Shown here one piece after another: positions 53,564 through 54,215 of a stretch of 54,215 bases of DNA (positions are counted from its first letter, which is position 1; the number at the start of each line of letters is the position of its first letter). The position numbers were made by a program, and so were the translations under genes. Location of the stretch: assembly GCF_000787835.1 (NCBI RefSeq), contig NZ_BBPP01000028.1, positions 59,337-113,551 of the forward strand, in the 5' to 3' direction. Below the pieces are notes generated by a model that saw only the letters and a list, made by a program, of their open reading frames with translations, ran no database searches and was not told the origin of the DNA. This stretch comes from Streptacidiphilus melanogenes. GTDB lineage: Bacteria; Actinomycetota; Actinomycetes; Streptomycetales; Streptomycetaceae.

Positions 53564-54145
53564 GTGGCTGTCGGGAGGGGCTTCAACCGTTCGGGCCGCC
53601 CGGCCCGCCCGGGACCGGGCGGCGGCAGGCGGGCCGGCCGCGGGCCGTTCGCGGCACTGGTGATGGTGCTGCTGGCGGGCGGCATGGTCGCGCTGCTGAT
53701 GCTGAACACGGCGCTGAGTCAGGGTTCCTTCACGGAGCAGAAGCTGCAGCGGCAGACGACGGACCTGACGAACGAGCAGCAGGGGCTGCAGCAGCAGATC
53801 GACGGCTGGTCCGCGCCGGACGCGCTGGCCGCGCGGGCCCGCCAGCTCGGCATGGTCCCGGCGGGCAACCCGGCCTTCGTCACCGACAACGGCAGGATCC
53901 TCGGCAGCCCGAGCCGCCTCCCGGCCGCGCCGAGCCCGGTGCCGACGCCCGCCCTCCCGGCCACGGCCTCCGCGTCGCCGTCCGGGGGCGTGTCACCCTC
54001 CGCGTCGCCGTCGGCCTCGCCGTCCGCCTCGGGCCACGCGGTCGTGCCGCACACGGCCGGCAGCCCGGCGGGCGGCCCGACCGCGCACGTCGCCGCCCGC
54101 ACGGCCGGAAGCCGGCCGTCCCACCCGACCCCGTCCGGCCACTGA
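53564..54145 (+). CDS. ftsL: FtsL-like cell division protein
   Basis: 193 aa bitopic protein. Basic cytosolic tail, one membrane helix (FAALVMVLLAGGMVALLMLN, about residues 28-47), then a short coiled coil (TEQKLQRQTTDLTNEQQGLQQQI) and the septum-initiator motif DALAARARQLGMVP, followed by a long Ser/Pro/Ala tail. It bridges DivIC and the FtsW/FtsI synthase at the septum. GTG at 53564 follows AGGGGAG. Position between rsmH and ftsI supports the name. Confidence 0.9.
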   Translation: MAVGRGFNRSGRPARPGPGGGRRAGRGPFAALVMVLLAGGMVALLMLNTALSQGSFTEQKLQRQTTDLTNEQQGLQQQIDGWSAPDALAARARQLGMVPAGNPAFVTDNGRILGSPSRLPAAPSPVPTPALPATASASPSGGVSPSASPSASPSASGHAVVPHTAGSPAGGPTAHVAARTAGSRPSHPTPSGH

Positions 54146-54161
54146 CGGAGCGACCGAACCC

Positions 54162-54215
54162 ATGCCCCAGCCTCCCCGCGACCCCGACCGGAACGGCGCC
54201 ACCCCGCGCCGGCCC
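54162..54215 (+). CDS. ftsI: Start of a penicillin-binding protein (ftsI), cut by window end
   Basis: ATG at 54162 opens a frame (MPQPPRDPDRNGATPRRP) that runs off the window. A Pro/Arg-rich cytosolic start directly after ftsL is what Streptomyces FtsI (PBP3) looks like. Called by position and composition only; GGAG lies 12 nt upstream. Confidence 0.65.
   Translation, partial: MPQPPRDPDRNGATPRRP

Overview
The window is about 54 kb of very GC-rich DNA with strong G/C bias at third codon positions. Gene content and order point to a Streptomyces-type actinomycete (family Streptomycetaceae). From memory, the order MacRS-like two-component pair, YceI/MarR, TrpEG with trp leader, class II DAHP synthase, Bfd/Bfr, PASTA kinase, ThiGSO, ThiE, polyprenyl synthase, MetF, DUF3040, transglutaminase/DUF58/MoxR, then rsmH-ftsL-ftsI, is a conserved chromosomal-core arrangement in Streptomyces. 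No transposase, prophage, rRNA, tRNA or CRISPR array was seen.

Region by region. 1-2.7 kb: two-component system, YceI and MarR. 2.7-6.4 kb: a divergent aromatic amino-acid locus, with an anthranilate synthase fusion behind a complete trp attenuator (leader peptide with three consecutive Trp codons) opposite DAHP synthase. 6.4-11.2 kb: iron box and Bfd, bacterioferritin, a molybdopterin oxidoreductase, two GNATs and a PASTA Ser/Thr kinase. 11.2-14.8 kb: thiOSG behind a TPP riboswitch, and a divergent FAD oxidoreductase. 14.9-23.5 kb: an accessory catabolic cluster best read as aerobic anthranilate degradation through 2-aminobenzoyl-CoA (ligase, fused monooxygenase/reductase, acyl-CoA dehydrogenase, enoyl-CoA hydratase, SDR, RidA deaminase, PaaX regulator). 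It sits between thiamine genes. 23.6-29.8 kb: Rv2175c-like regulator, thiE, polyprenyl synthase, metF, a Tyr/Gln-rich membrane protein, a CrtI-like oxidoreductase and a small leaderless gene. 29.7-37.5 kb: TetR/MFS pair, DUF4126, MocR/YczE pair, a methyltransferase and a secreted protein. 37.6-44.4 kb: a DNA-damage locus in which a perfect LexA (SOS) box precedes DUF6504, a HEPN-family protein, a DnaE2-type polymerase, a methyltransferase and DinB. 44.6-51.9 kb: DUF3040, a secreted SGNH hydrolase with ricin-type lectin domain, and a transglutaminase/DUF58/MoxR operon. 52-54.2 kb: start of the dcw cell-division cluster (rsmH, ftsL, start of ftsI) behind a clear promoter and a long leader carrying a small open frame with a good ribosome site.

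The most notable points are: (1) the SOS-box mutagenesis operon, which has stand-alone DUF6504 and HEPN proteins where many bacteria have ImuA'/ImuB; (2) anthranilate synthesis under trp attenuation only about 11 kb from a probable anthranilyl-CoA degradation cluster with its own RidA; (3) two mosaic copies of an intergenic inverted repeat, one supplying the paaX stop codon and one abutting the dinB start; (4) a 43-codon open frame in the dcw leader. All functional calls are from reading the sequence and family knowledge; no database search was run.
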